From positions 2,666,001 to 2,730,000 of the forward strand of contig NZ_JAPEOB010000001.1 in NCBI RefSeq assembly GCF_026341775.1: 64,000 nucleotides of DNA, read 5' to 3'. The stretch is from Streptomyces sp. NBC_00654 (GTDB lineage: Bacteria; Actinomycetota; Actinomycetes; Streptomycetales; Streptomycetaceae). The notes beneath the pieces are model-generated. The model ran no database searches. It saw only the letters and a list, made by a program, of their open reading frames with translations, and was not told the origin of the DNA. Position numbers and translations under genes: made by a program. Positions 52,397 to 61,725 of this stretch are shown here, piece after piece (the first letter of the stretch is position 1; each line of letters opens with the position of its first letter).

Positions 52397-54526
52397 TTAC
52401 GCCGGAACGCTCGCCACACCCTGCGGCAGGAACTTCTTGCCGTTCACCCGCTCCGAGACGCCCGCCCGGTCCAGGTACGGCGTGATGCCGCCCAGGTGGA
52501 AGGGCCAGCCCGCGCCGGTGATCAGGCACAGGTCGATGTCCTGGGCCTCGGCGACGACGCCCTCGTCCAGCATCAGGCCGATCTCCTGCGCCACCGCGTC
52601 CAGGACACGGTCACGGGTCTGCTCCTCGGACAGGACCACATCGCCCTGCTTCAGGAGTGCGGCGACCTCGGGGTCCAGCTCCGGCTTGCCGGAGTCGTAC
52701 ACGTAGAAGCCCCGCTTGCCCGCCTCGACCACGGCCGCCAGGTTCTCGGAGACGGTGAAGCGGTCCGGGAAGGCGCGGTTCAAGGTCTCGGAGACATGCA
52801 GACCGATGGCCGGGCCGACCAGCTCCAGGAGCACCAGCGGGGACATCGGCAGACCGAGCGGCTCGACGGCCTTCTCGGCGACCTCGACCGGGGTGCCCTC
52901 GTCGATGACGTTCTGGATCTCGCCCATGAAGCGGGTGAGGATGCGGTTGACGACGAACGCCGGGGCGTCCTTCACCAGGACCGCGGTCTTCTTCAGCTTG
53001 CGGGCCACACCGAACGCCGTGGCCAGTGCGGCGTCGTCCGTCCGCTCACCGCGGACGATCTCCAGCAGCGGGAGGATCGCGACCGGGTTGAAGAAGTGGA
53101 AGCCGACGACCCGCTCGGGGTGCTTCAGCTTCGACGCCATCTCGGTCACCGACAGCGAGGAGGTGTTGGTGGCGAGGATCGCGTGCGCCGGGGCGACCGC
53201 CTCGACCTCCGCGAACACCTGCTGCTTGACACCGATCTCCTCGAAGACGGCCTCGATGATGAAGTCGGCGTCGGCGAAGCCCTCGGCCTTGTCCAGCACA
53301 CCGGAGACCAGGCCCTTGAGGCGGTTGGCCTTGTCCTGGTTGACACGGCCCTTGCCGAGCAGCTTGTCGATCTCGGCGTGGACATAGCCCACACCCTTGT
53401 CGACGCGCGCCTGGTCGATGTCCGTGAGGACGACCGGCACCTCCAGCCGGCGCAGGAACAGCAGGGCGAGCTGCGAGGCCATCAGCCCCGCGCCCACGAC
53501 GCCGACCTTGGTGACCGGGCGGGCCAGCGACTTGTCAGGGGCCCCGGCCGGGCGCTTGGCGCGCTTCTGGACCAGGTTGAAGGCGTAGATCCCGGAGCGC
53601 AGCTCGCCGCCCATGATCAGGTCCGCGAGGGCCCGGTCCTCGGCGTCGAAGCCCGCGCCCAGGTCGCCGTCCTTGGCCGCGGCGATGATCTCCAGCGCGC
53701 GGTACGCGGCCGGGGCCGCACCGTGCACCTTGGAGTCGGCGATCGCCTTGCCGCGGGCCACGGCCTGGTCCCAGGCCTCCCCGCGGTCGACGTCGGGGCG
53801 CTCCACCGTGACCGTGCCGTTGAGCACGTCCGCGGTCCAGATCAGCGACTGCTCCAGGAAGTCCGCGCCCTCGAAGAGCGCGTCGGCGATCCCGAGCTCG
53901 AAGACCTGCTTGCCCTTGAGCTGACGGTTCTGGTTCAGCGAGTTCTCGATGATCACCGAGACCGCGCGGTCGGCGCCGATCAGGTTCGGCAGCAGCGCGC
54001 AGCCGCCCCAGCCGGGCACCAGCCCGAGGAAGACCTCGGGCAGCGAGAAGGCCGGGAGCGCCTTGGAGACGGTGCGGTACGAGCAGTGCAGACCGACCTC
54101 GACACCGCCGCCCATCGCCGCGCCGTTGTAGTACGCGAACGTCGGGACCGCGAGCGAGGAGAGGCGGCGGAAGACGTCGTGACCGCCCTTGCCGATGGCC
54201 AGCGCGTCCTCGTGGCGGCCGAGCAGCTCGACACCCTTGAGGTCGGCGCCGACGGCGAAGATGAACGGCTTGCCGGTGATGCCGATACCGGTGACCGCGC
54301 CCTCGGCGGCCTCCTTCTCGACCTGGTCGATGGCGGTGTTCAGGTTCGCCAGCGACTGCGGTCCGAAGGTGGTCGGCTTGGTGTGGTCCAGGCCGTTGTC
54401 CAGCGTGATCAGCGCGAACCTGCCCGCGCCCGCGGGAAGGTCGAAGTGGCGTACGTGCGCCTGCGTGACGACCTCACCGGGGAACAGCTCGGCCGCACCC
54501 TTCAGAAGCTCGGTGGTGGAGCTCAC
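52397..54526 (-). CDS. fadB: Fatty acid oxidation multifunctional enzyme (enoyl-CoA hydratase / 3-hydroxyacyl-CoA dehydrogenase)
   Basis: A 709-residue bifunctional beta-oxidation enzyme. The start is GTG 54526, overlapping the thiolase stop as GTGA. Residues about 1-300 are the crotonase fold (GITGKPFIFAVGADLKGVE, GGGVEVGLHCSYR, SLPEVFLGLVPGWGG). The NAD-binding half begins KVGVVGAGLMASQLALL and has HFFNPVAILPLLEIVRG and KDAPAFVVNRILTRFMGE. It hydrates trans-2-enoyl-CoA and oxidises the 3-hydroxyacyl-CoA, passing the product to FadA. One small oddity is Ala in place of the usual Gly after GAGLM. The pair corresponds to SCO6026/SCO6027 by recalled synteny. Confidence 0.93.
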   Translation of the reverse strand: MSSTTELLKGAAELFPGEVVTQAHVRHFDLPAGAGRFALITLDNGLDHTKPTTFGPQSLANLNTAIDQVEKEAAEGAVTGIGITGKPFIFAVGADLKGVELLGRHEDALAIGKGGHDVFRRLSSLAVPTFAYYNGAAMGGGVEVGLHCSYRTVSKALPAFSLPEVFLGLVPGWGGCALLPNLIGADRAVSVIIENSLNQNRQLKGKQVFELGIADALFEGADFLEQSLIWTADVLNGTVTVERPDVDRGEAWDQAVARGKAIADSKVHGAAPAAYRALEIIAAAKDGDLGAGFDAEDRALADLIMGGELRSGIYAFNLVQKRAKRPAGAPDKSLARPVTKVGVVGAGLMASQLALLFLRRLEVPVVLTDIDQARVDKGVGYVHAEIDKLLGKGRVNQDKANRLKGLVSGVLDKAEGFADADFIIEAVFEEIGVKQQVFAEVEAVAPAHAILATNTSSLSVTEMASKLKHPERVVGFHFFNPVAILPLLEIVRGERTDDAALATAFGVARKLKKTAVLVKDAPAFVVNRILTRFMGEIQNVIDEGTPVEVAEKAVEPLGLPMSPLVLLELVGPAIGLHVSETLNRAFPDRFTVSENLAAVVEAGKRGFYVYDSGKPELDPEVAALLKQGDVVLSEEQTRDRVLDAVAQEIGLMLDEGVVAEAQDIDLCLITGAGWPFHLGGITPYLDRAGVSERVNGKKFLPQGVASVPA

Positions 54527-55752
54527 TTGCTGCCTCCGGCTGCGTTCTCGAAGTTCGGGTTCTCCCAGACGACCGTGGCGCCCATGCCGAAGCCGACGCA
54601 CATCGTGGTCAGGCCGTAGCGGACCTCCGGCTGCTCCTCGAACTGGCGGGCCAGCTGCGTCATCAGACGCACACCCGAGGAGGCCAGCGGGTGACCGTAG
54701 GCGATGGCGCCGCCGTACTGGTTGACCCGCGCGTCGTCGTCGGCGATGCCGTAGTGCTCCAGGAAGGCGAGCACCTGCACGGCGAACGCCTCGTTGATCT
54801 CGAACAGACCGATGTCGTCGATCGACAGACCGGCCTTGGCCAGCGCCTTCTCGGTCGCCGGGATCGGGCCGTAGCCCATGACCTCCGGCTCCACACCCGC
54901 GAAGGCGTAGGACACGAGGCGCATCCTGACCGGGAGGCCCAGCTCGCGGGCGACGTCCTCGGCGGCGATCAGCGAGGCGGTGGCGCCGTCGTTGAGCCCG
55001 GCGGCGTTACCGGCCGTCACCCGGCCATGGGCGCGGAACGGGGTCTTCAGACCGGCCAGCGACTCCATCGAGGTGCCCGGACGCATCGGCTCGTCGGCGG
55101 TGACCAGGCCCCAGCCCGTCTCCCCGGCCTCGGCGTTGGTGCGGCGCACGGAGACCGGCACCAGGTCCTGCTGGATCTTGCCGTTGGCGTACGCCTTGGC
55201 GGCCTTCTCCTGCGAACGCACCGCGTACTCGTCGGCGCGCCGCTTGGTGATCGTGGGGTACCGGTCGTGCAGGTTCTCCGCGGTCATGCCCATGAACAGG
55301 GCGGACTCGTCGACCAGCTTCTCCGATACGAAGCGCGGGTTCGGGTCCACGCCCTCGCCCATCGGGTGGCGGCCCATGTGCTCGACACCACCGGCGACGA
55401 CGACGTCGTACGCGCCGAAGGCGATGGAGCCGGCCGTCGAGGTGACGGCGGTCAGGGCGCCCGCGCACATGCGGTCGATCGAGTAGCCGGGGACGGACTG
55501 CGGCAGACCGGCCAGGATTCCGGCGGTCCGGCCCAGCGTCAGGCCCTGGTCGCCGATCTGCGTGGTCGCCGCGATGGCGACCTCGTCGATCCTGGCGGGG
55601 TCCAGGTCCGGGTTGCGGCGCAGCAGCTCCCGGATGGCCTTCACGACGAGATCGTCGGCGCGGGTCTCGTGGTAGATGCCCTTCGGGCCCGCTTTGCCGA
55701 ACGGGGTGCGGACGCCGTCGACGAAGACGACGTCCCGGATGGTGCGAGGCAC
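54523..55752 (-). CDS. fadA: Acetyl-CoA C-acyltransferase (3-ketoacyl-CoA thiolase)
   Basis: A 409-residue thiolase from GTG 55752 behind GGAGGAGAG. The acylation Cys lies in DRMCAGALTAVTSTAGS, the second Cys in TMCVGFGMGA, and the catalytic His in YGHPLASSG. NEAFAVQVLAF is the other family block. It cleaves 3-ketoacyl-CoA with CoA in the last step of beta-oxidation. It is the first gene of the fadAB operon, with translational coupling to fadB. Confidence 0.94.
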   Translation of the reverse strand: MPRTIRDVVFVDGVRTPFGKAGPKGIYHETRADDLVVKAIRELLRRNPDLDPARIDEVAIAATTQIGDQGLTLGRTAGILAGLPQSVPGYSIDRMCAGALTAVTSTAGSIAFGAYDVVVAGGVEHMGRHPMGEGVDPNPRFVSEKLVDESALFMGMTAENLHDRYPTITKRRADEYAVRSQEKAAKAYANGKIQQDLVPVSVRRTNAEAGETGWGLVTADEPMRPGTSMESLAGLKTPFRAHGRVTAGNAAGLNDGATASLIAAEDVARELGLPVRMRLVSYAFAGVEPEVMGYGPIPATEKALAKAGLSIDDIGLFEINEAFAVQVLAFLEHYGIADDDARVNQYGGAIAYGHPLASSGVRLMTQLARQFEEQPEVRYGLTTMCVGFGMGATVVWENPNFENAAGGSK

Positions 55753-56121
55753 GATGGCTCTCCTCCAGGGTGCGGGATGGCACTGCTGCGGGGCGCACCC
55801 ACGGGCGCGCCGCCTGCCATCATGCTACTTGTGGGTAACCAGACTGCCCACCCCTCCTGGCCGGAGCGTCGAAGGTCACACCGGCGCACGGGCGGCCACG
55901 GGGTGCCGGGGGCGTCCACGAAGGCCCGGCCGGGCCTTCGCGAGGGGTCACGGGCGCTCCGAGGGGCCCGCGCGGCAGGGTGGCGCAACCTGGCGTGATT
56001 TCGCCCCTCCTCGACGGGCATTCGGCGCGCGGATCCGTGCTCAGCGGCGTCGGCGGTGTCCGTTCCGGTGACCGGACCGGCCCCGTTCCCGTCCTGGCCG
56101 ACCGGGAATCGCCGTACGGAA
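55753..56121. other. Intergenic region upstream of fadA
   Basis: No gene is seen. CTACTTGTGGGTAACC at about 55825-55840 contains imperfect GTTAC/GTAGC half-sites near the expected fadA promoter and could be a fatty-acid regulator site, low confidence. The rest is GC-rich without open frames of note. Confidence 0.4.
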
Positions 56122-56150
56122 GCGCCCCCCGGCCGAGGGCCGGGGGGCGC
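56122..56150 (-). terminator. rnd terminator
   Basis: GCGCCCCCCGGCC (56122-56134) pairs perfectly with GGCCGGGGGGCGC (56138-56150) around GAG, 33 bases after the stop of rnd. Confidence 0.85.
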
Positions 56151-56182
56151 GGTGGTGCGTGCGGTGGTGCGGGGGCGGGCGA

Positions 56183-57457
56183 TCAGCCGGTGGCGTCGAG
56201 CGCCCGGAGCAGGACCGGGCCGACCTGTTCGATCTGCCAGTGCCGTGCCCCGTACCCGGCGAGCGCGTCCTCGACGGCGCCCGGGGTGTGAATCCTGGGA
56301 GGCTCCCAGCACACCCGGCGCACGGTGTCCGGGGTGATCAGATTCTCCTGGGGCATGTGCAGCCGCTCGGCCAGCTCCGACACCGCCGCGCGGGCCGCCG
56401 AGAGCCGGGCCGCGGCCGCCGGGTCCTTCTCCGCCCAGGAGCGCGGCGGCGGCGGTCCGGCGAGCTGCTGGCCGGGCTGCGGGAGCTCGGCGTCCGGCAG
56501 CGCCTTCGCCCGGTCCACGGCCGCCTGCCACTGCTCCAGCTGGCGCCGGCCCATGCGGTGGCCGAATCCGGGCAGCGCGGTGAGCGCCTGCACATTGACC
56601 GGCAGCGCGAGGGCCGCCTCCACGATCGCACCGTCGCCGAGCACCTTGCCGGGTGAGATGTCACGGCGCTGTGCGACCTGGTCACGGGTGTTCCACAGCT
56701 CCCGCACCACCGCCATCTGACGGCGGCGGCGGACCTTGTGCATGCCCGAGGTGCGGCGCCAGGGGTCCTTGCGCGGGGGCGCGGGCGGCGCCGAGGCGAT
56801 CGCGTCGAACTCCTCCCGGGCCCACTCCAGCTTGCCCTGCCGGTCCAGCTCCTCCTCCAGGGCGTCGCGCAGATCGATCAGCAGCTCGACGTCGAGCGCG
56901 GCGTAGCGCAGCCAGGGGTCGGGCAGTGGACGGGTGGACCAGTCGACCGCGGAGTGGCCCTTCTCCAGTGCGTAGCCCAGCACGTTCTCGACCATGGCGC
57001 CCAGCCCCACACGGGGGAAGCCCGCGAGGCGTCCGGCGAGCTCGGTGTCGAAGAGCCCGGTGGGGATCATGCCTATTTCGCGCAGGCAGGGCAGGTCCTG
57101 GGTGGCGGCGTGCAGGATCCACTCGCTGTCGGCGAGGGCCTCGCCCAGGCCCGACAGGTCCGGGCAGCCGACCGGGTCGATCAGTGCGCTGCCCGCGCCG
57201 GTCCGGCGGAGCTGTACGAGGTAGGCGCGCTGGCCGTAGCGGTAGCCGGAGGCGCGCTCGGCGTCGACGGCCACGGGGCCGGTGCCCGCGGCGAAGGCCG
57301 CGACCACCTCCGCGAGGTCGTCGTCGGACGCCACCACCGGGGGAATGCCCTCGCGCGGTTCGAGCAAGGGGATCGGCGCCGGGGCGACGTCGTCCGGGGG
57401 GGCGCCCCCGGTGGTTCGCAGTGAAGTGTCTGCTGCGGTCTCTTGGGCGTCGGTCAC
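56183..57457 (-). CDS. rnd: Ribonuclease D
   Basis: A 424-residue 3'-5' exoribonuclease from GTG 57457. The DEDDy residues are visible: VAVDAERASGYRYG (Asp, Glu), LHAATQDLPCL (Asp), and YAALDVELLIDL with the Tyr and final Asp. The HRDC domain follows at about 225-310 (WNTRDQVAQRRDISPGKVL), and a C-terminal helical extension carries WAEKDPAAAARLSAARA. It trims tRNA and other stable RNA 3' ends. As I recall, it precedes whiI in the same orientation in other streptomycetes (SCO6028-SCO6029). It has its own terminator. Confidence 0.92.
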   Translation of the reverse strand: MTDAQETAADTSLRTTGGAPPDDVAPAPIPLLEPREGIPPVVASDDDLAEVVAAFAAGTGPVAVDAERASGYRYGQRAYLVQLRRTGAGSALIDPVGCPDLSGLGEALADSEWILHAATQDLPCLREIGMIPTGLFDTELAGRLAGFPRVGLGAMVENVLGYALEKGHSAVDWSTRPLPDPWLRYAALDVELLIDLRDALEEELDRQGKLEWAREEFDAIASAPPAPPRKDPWRRTSGMHKVRRRRQMAVVRELWNTRDQVAQRRDISPGKVLGDGAIVEAALALPVNVQALTALPGFGHRMGRRQLEQWQAAVDRAKALPDAELPQPGQQLAGPPPPRSWAEKDPAAAARLSAARAAVSELAERLHMPQENLITPDTVRRVCWEPPRIHTPGAVEDALAGYGARHWQIEQVGPVLLRALDATG

Positions 57458-57572
57458 CTGTCAAGGGTATCCGTGCAAGCACGGCACCCGTCGACGGAAC
57501 CTTCCGTCGACGGGTGCCGATGCACGTATTCCAGCCGGGGGCGCATCCGCGCACGTCCCGGCGCGGGGCGGG

Positions 57573-58235
57573 TCAGTGGATGATGCCCGTTCGCAGGGCG
57601 ACGGCGACCATTCCTGCGCGGTCTCCGGTGCCGAGCTTGCGGGCGATGCGGGCGAGGTGGGACTTGACGGTGAGGGCGGAGAGGCCCATCGAGACGCCGA
57701 TGGCCTTGTTGGACTGGCCCTCGGCGACCAGGCGGAGCACCTCCACCTCACGGCCGGACAGTTCGCGGTAGCCGCCCGGGTGGCTCGGGGAACCGGGGGG
57801 CCTGCGGTGCATACGGGCGGCATTGGCGCCGATCGGGGCGACGCCGGGGCGGGTGGGGTGGCCGATGTTGGTCCGCGTCCCGGTGACGACGTAGCCCTTC
57901 ACGCCGCCCGCGAGGGCGTTGCGAACGGCACCGATGTCATCGGCGGCGGAGAGGGCGAGACCGTTGGGCCAGCCTGCGGCACGGGTCTCGGAGAGCAGGG
58001 TCAGCCCGGAACCGTCGGGCAGGTGGACGTCGGCAATGCAGATGTCGCGCGGGTTGCCGACGCGGGGGCGTGCCTCCGCGATGGACGACGCCTCGATGAC
58101 GTCACGAACTCCGAGTGCCCACAGATGGCGGGTGACGGTGGAACGGACGCGCGGGTCGGCCACGACGACCATGGCCGTCGGCTTGGTCGGGCGGTAGGCG
58201 ACCAGGCTTGCGGGCTGCTCTAGGAGAACGGACAC
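57573..58235 (-). CDS. whiI: Orphan response regulator WhiI (sporulation)
   Basis: A 220-residue NarL/LuxR-type regulator from GTG 58235 after AGGAGG. The receiver keeps the phospho-acceptor position Asp69 (ICIADVHLPDGSG). It lacks one acidic pocket residue (Ala26-Asp27 instead of Asp-Asp) and the conserved Lys (GYVVTG). The C-terminal helix-turn-helix is LSGREVEVLRLVAEGQSNKA and LTVKSHLARIARKLG. No histidine kinase is adjacent. These oddities, the length and the place between rnd and DUF3000 match WhiI, needed for sporulation septation and known to act with BldM. A sigma-WhiG-like promoter lies upstream. Confidence 0.92.
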   Translation of the reverse strand: MSVLLEQPASLVAYRPTKPTAMVVVADPRVRSTVTRHLWALGVRDVIEASSIAEARPRVGNPRDICIADVHLPDGSGLTLLSETRAAGWPNGLALSAADDIGAVRNALAGGVKGYVVTGTRTNIGHPTRPGVAPIGANAARMHRRPPGSPSHPGGYRELSGREVEVLRLVAEGQSNKAIGVSMGLSALTVKSHLARIARKLGTGDRAGMVAVALRTGIIH

Positions 58236-58313
58236 CAGGCCTCCTGGGGAGTGGCGGGACGGGCCGGCTCGGGGATGAAGCCGGGGCGAACCGTGCTTGA
58301 AGGGTCATTGACC

Positions 58314-58341
58314 TCTTCGGCAGCAGACCCGTCCTCCTTTA
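58314..58341 (-). promoter_or_regulatory. Sigma-WhiG-like promoter of whiI
   Basis: On the minus strand TAAA (58341-58338), 16 bases, then GCCGAAGA (58321-58314) match the WhiG/FliA-class consensus TAAA-N15/16-GCCGATAA in all but two positions. whiI is a known WhiG target, so context agrees. The predicted leader is about 70 bases. Confidence 0.8.
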
Positions 58342-58443
58342 GAGGAAGATCACGATTTGGTGAGTAACAATTCGGGCAAATAGGACATGCGATCGATTGT
58401 ACGAAAAGAGAGCCGGTGCATGTGCGAGCCGAGTGACGGAGCG

Positions 58444-59103
58444 TCACGGAACCTGGGGTCCGCGCCGCTGCGGCAGCGTCACCACCGAGGCGTCCGTCGG
58501 ACCCGAGGGCGGCAGGCCCGCGATCTGACAGAGGAGATCACCCCACGCCATCAGATGCGCCGCCGCGTCCGGCACTCCGCCGCGGCCCTCGCGCGGGGTC
58601 CACGAGGCGCGGATCTCGATCTGCGTCGCGGGGCGGCGCGTGGACAGCGCACCGAAGTAGTGCGAGCCGGCTCGCGTCACGGTCCCCCCGGCCTCCCCGT
58701 ACGAAAGACCCCGCGCGTCGAGCGCACCCGTCAGCCAGGACCAGCACACCTCGGGCAGCAGCGGATCGGCCGCCATCTCCGGCTCCAGCTCCGCGCGCAC
58801 GAGCGTCACCAGGCGGAACGTGCCCTGCCAGGCGTCGTGCCCCGCCGGATCGTGCAGCAGCACGAGGCGGCCGTCGGCCAGGTCGTCCTCGCCGTCGACG
58901 ACCGCCGCCTCCAGCGCGTACGCGTGCGGGGCCAGCCGCTGGGGCGGCCGGGTCGGCTCCACCTCCAGTTCTGGGCGCAGCCGCGCGGAGCGCAGCCCGT
59001 CCACAGCCGACCGGAACGCGGGCGGCACGGAACTCCCCTCCGCACCGTCCTTGCTGTCAGCGCCATCGGAATGATCGGAAAATTGTCCCTGAGCCGGAGC
59101 CAT
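58444..59103 (-). CDS. DUF3000 domain protein
   Basis: A 219-residue acidic protein from ATG 59103, with a low-complexity start and the DUF3000 domain from about 27. It has APHAYALEAAVV, GRLVLLHDPAGHDAWQGTFR, ADPLLPEVCWSWLTGAL and AGSHYFGALSTRRPATQIEI, which define this actinobacterial family. The function is unknown. It lies head-to-head with hemE, with 92 bases between the starts, an order I recall from other streptomycetes (SCO6030/SCO6031). Confidence 0.87.
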   Translation of the reverse strand: MAPAQGQFSDHSDGADSKDGAEGSSVPPAFRSAVDGLRSARLRPELEVEPTRPPQRLAPHAYALEAAVVDGEDDLADGRLVLLHDPAGHDAWQGTFRLVTLVRAELEPEMAADPLLPEVCWSWLTGALDARGLSYGEAGGTVTRAGSHYFGALSTRRPATQIEIRASWTPREGRGGVPDAAAHLMAWGDLLCQIAGLPPSGPTDASVVTLPQRRGPQVP

Positions 59104-59195
59104 GCGGGGAAGAGTAGGCGGAACCGGAGCCCGGCGCAGGGAGGGACACCCGTGCGGGGCCCGGCTCCTTCCGCGTGCGTGCGAAGATTCTGTGT

Positions 59196-60269
59196 GTGAG
59201 TGCCAACGACCGCCCTTCGGGCCAGCAGACGACGACCTCCGCCACCCACGGGTCGGCGTTCCTCAAGGCGTGCCGGCGCGAGCCCGTGCCGCACACCCCG
59301 GTCTGGTTCATGCGGCAGGCGGGACGCTCGCTGCCGGAGTACCTGAAGGCCCGTGAGGGCATCGCGATGCTCGACTCCTGCATGATGCCGGAGCTGGTCG
59401 CCGAGATCACGCTGCAGCCGGTGCGCCGTCACAAGGTCGACGCCGCGATCTACTTCAGCGACATCGTCGTACCGCTCAAGGCCATCGGGATCGACCTCGA
59501 CATCAAGCCCGGCGTCGGCCCGGTCATCGCCGAGCCGATCCGCACCCGGGCCGACCTCGCCCGGCTGCGCGACCTCACCCCCGAGGACGTCCCGTACGTC
59601 ACCGAGGCCATCGGGATGCTCACCGCCGAGCTGGGCGGCACCCCGCTCATCGGCTTCGCCGGGGCACCGTTCACGCTCGCCAGCTACCTCGTGGAGGGCG
59701 GCCCGTCCCGCAACCACGAGCGCACCAAGGCCATGATGTACGGCGACCCGCAGCTCTGGGCCGACCTGCTGGACCGCCTCGCGGAGATCACCGGCGCCTT
59801 CCTGGACGTCCAGATCCGGGCCGGTGCCTCCGCCGTCCAGCTCTTCGACTCCTGGGTGGGCGCCCTGGCCCCCGCCGACTACCGCCGCTCGGTGCTGCCC
59901 GCCTCCGCGAAGGTGTTCGACGCCGTCGCCGGGCACGGGGTCCCGCGCATCCACTTCGGTGTCGGCACCGGCGAACTGCTCGGCCTGATGGGCGAGGCGG
60001 GCGCGGACGTCGTCGGCGTCGACTGGCGCGTCCCGCTGGACGAGGCCGCGCGCCGCGTCGGTCCGGGCAAGGCGCTCCAGGGCAACCTCGACCCGGCGGT
60101 GCTGTTCGCGCCGACCGCCGCGGTCGAGGAGAAGACCCAGGAGGTGCTGGACGCGGCCGCCGGGCTGGAGGGCCACATCTTCAACCTGGGCCACGGTGTG
60201 ATGCCGACGATGGACCCGGACGCGCTGACCCGTCTCGTGGAGTACGTGCACACGCGGACCGCCCGGTAG
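59196..60269 (+). CDS. hemE: Uroporphyrinogen decarboxylase
   Basis: A 357-residue enzyme that decarboxylates uroporphyrinogen III to coproporphyrinogen III in heme synthesis, cytoplasmic. I take GTG 59196 ([11 protein letters not shown]); the open frame upstream adds only seven residues. Signatures are [53 protein letters not shown] and [16 protein letters not shown]. No Shine-Dalgarno is visible. AAGATT lies about eight bases before the start, so a leaderless transcript is possible. A shared hairpin terminator separates it from the convergent flavoprotein gene. Confidence 0.96.
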   Translation: MSANDRPSGQQTTTSATHGSAFLKACRREPVPHTPVWFMRQAGRSLPEYLKAREGIAMLDSCMMPELVAEITLQPVRRHKVDAAIYFSDIVVPLKAIGIDLDIKPGVGPVIAEPIRTRADLARLRDLTPEDVPYVTEAIGMLTAELGGTPLIGFAGAPFTLASYLVEGGPSRNHERTKAMMYGDPQLWADLLDRLAEITGAFLDVQIRAGASAVQLFDSWVGALAPADYRRSVLPASAKVFDAVAGHGVPRIHFGVGTGELLGLMGEAGADVVGVDWRVPLDEAARRVGPGKALQGNLDPAVLFAPTAAVEEKTQEVLDAAAGLEGHIFNLGHGVMPTMDPDALTRLVEYVHTRTAR

Positions 60270-60287
60270 GCGTACCGGAGCGCGCGA

Positions 60288-60315
60288 GGCCGGGACCCCT
60301 CAGCCGGTCCCGGCC
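60288..60315. terminator. Bidirectional terminator between hemE and the flavoprotein gene
   Basis: GGCCGGGACC (60288-60297) pairs with GGTCCCGGCC (60306-60315) around eight bases. The loop contains the stop codon of the leftward gene, so it serves hemE mainly. Confidence 0.65.
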
Positions 60316-61682
60316 CTGCGGACCGCCGTGCTCGCCTTGCGGGCCGCCACCAGGACCGGGTCCCAGACCGGGGAGAACGGCGGCGCGTACCCCAGGTCGA
60401 GCGTGGTCATCTGATCGACCGTCATCCCGGCCGTCAGCGCCACCGCCGCGATGTCCACCCGCTTGGCCGCCCCGTCCCGGCCCACGATCTGCACGCCGAG
60501 CAGCCGGCCCGTGCGGTACTCCGCGAGCATCTTCACGGTCATCGGCCTGGCCCCCGGGTAGTAGCCCGCCCGGCCCGTCGACTCGATCGTCGCCGTGACG
60601 TACCGCAGCCCCACCGCCCGCGCGTCCTTCTCGCGCAGCCCGGTCCTGGCGATCTCCAGGTCGCAGACCTTGCTCACCGCCGTACCGACCACGCCCGGGA
60701 ACGTGCCGTAACCGCCGCCCGCGTTGGACCCGATGATCTGGCCGTGCTTGTTGGCGTGGGTGCCCAGTGCGATGTGCCGGGTGCGGCCCGCCACCAGGTC
60801 CAGGACCTCCACGCAGTCGCCGCCCGCCCAGATGTCGTCGTGACCCACGACCCGCATCGACAGATCCGTCAGCAGCCCGCCGTGCGGGCCGAGCGGCAGG
60901 CCCGCCGCCCCGGCCAGCGCGGTCTCCGGCTCGACGCCGATGCCGAGCACCACCACATCCGCCGGGTAGGTCCGCGCGTCCGTCTCCACCGCGTTCACCC
61001 GGCCGTCCGGACCCGTGAGGATCCCGGTGACCGCCGCGCCGTTGACCGTCGTGATGCCCAGACCGTCCATCGCCTCATGGACGAGCGCGCCCATGTCCGG
61101 GTCGAGCGTCGCCATCGGCTGCTCGCCGCGGTTGAGCACCGTCACCTCGAAGCCCCGGTTCAGCATCGCCTCCGCCATCTCGACGCCGATGTACCCCGCG
61201 CCGACGACGACCGCGCGCCGCCCGGTGGCCCGGTCCAGGGAGTCCAGGAGCGCCTGGCCGTCGTCCAGGGTCTGCACCCCGTGCACCCCTGCCGCGTCCA
61301 TACCGGGCAGCGCCGGGCGCACCGGACGGGCCCCGGTGGCGATCACCAGCTTGTCGTAGCCCGTCCAGTACGTCTCGCCGCTCTCCCGGTCCAGCGCGCG
61401 TACCCGCCGCCCGGCCACATCGATCTCCGTCACCTCGGTGCGCATCCGCAGATCGATGTCGCGCTCCCGGTGCTCCTGGGGGGTGCGGGCGATCAGGTCG
61501 TCGCGCCGCTCGACGTCGCCGCCGACCCAGTACGGGATGCCGCAGGCGGAGTACGAGGAGAAGTGGCCGCGCTCGAAGGCGACGATGTCCAGTTCGTCCG
61601 GCCCCTTGAGCCTGCGGGCCTGCGACGCGGCGGACATGCCCGCCGCGTCGCCGCCGATGACCACCAGTCGCGCCGCTGCCAT
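60300..61682 (-). CDS. FAD-dependent oxidoreductase, CoA-disulfide reductase / NADH oxidase type
   Basis: A 460-residue flavoprotein from ATG 61682 behind AAGGGG. FAD binding is at VVIGGDAAGMSAASQARRL. The single redox Cys lies in SSYSACGIPYWVGGD, as in CoA-disulfide reductase and NADH oxidase/peroxidase. NAD binding is at AVVVGAGYIGVEMAEAML, and the second FAD motif is DIWAGGDCVEVLD. The C-terminal dimer domain (KMLAEYRTGRLLGVQIVG) is complete. It probably reduces CoA disulfide, another thiol compound or peroxide using NAD(P)H. Actinobacteria use mycothiol, so the real substrate is uncertain. Confidence 0.88.
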   Translation of the reverse strand: MAAARLVVIGGDAAGMSAASQARRLKGPDELDIVAFERGHFSSYSACGIPYWVGGDVERRDDLIARTPQEHRERDIDLRMRTEVTEIDVAGRRVRALDRESGETYWTGYDKLVIATGARPVRPALPGMDAAGVHGVQTLDDGQALLDSLDRATGRRAVVVGAGYIGVEMAEAMLNRGFEVTVLNRGEQPMATLDPDMGALVHEAMDGLGITTVNGAAVTGILTGPDGRVNAVETDARTYPADVVVLGIGVEPETALAGAAGLPLGPHGGLLTDLSMRVVGHDDIWAGGDCVEVLDLVAGRTRHIALGTHANKHGQIIGSNAGGGYGTFPGVVGTAVSKVCDLEIARTGLREKDARAVGLRYVTATIESTGRAGYYPGARPMTVKMLAEYRTGRLLGVQIVGRDGAAKRVDIAAVALTAGMTVDQMTTLDLGYAPPFSPVWDPVLVAARKASTAVRRAGTG

Positions 61683-61725
61683 GCCGGGTCCCCTTCGCCG
61701 TGTCCGGGACCCCACGCTACGGCGC

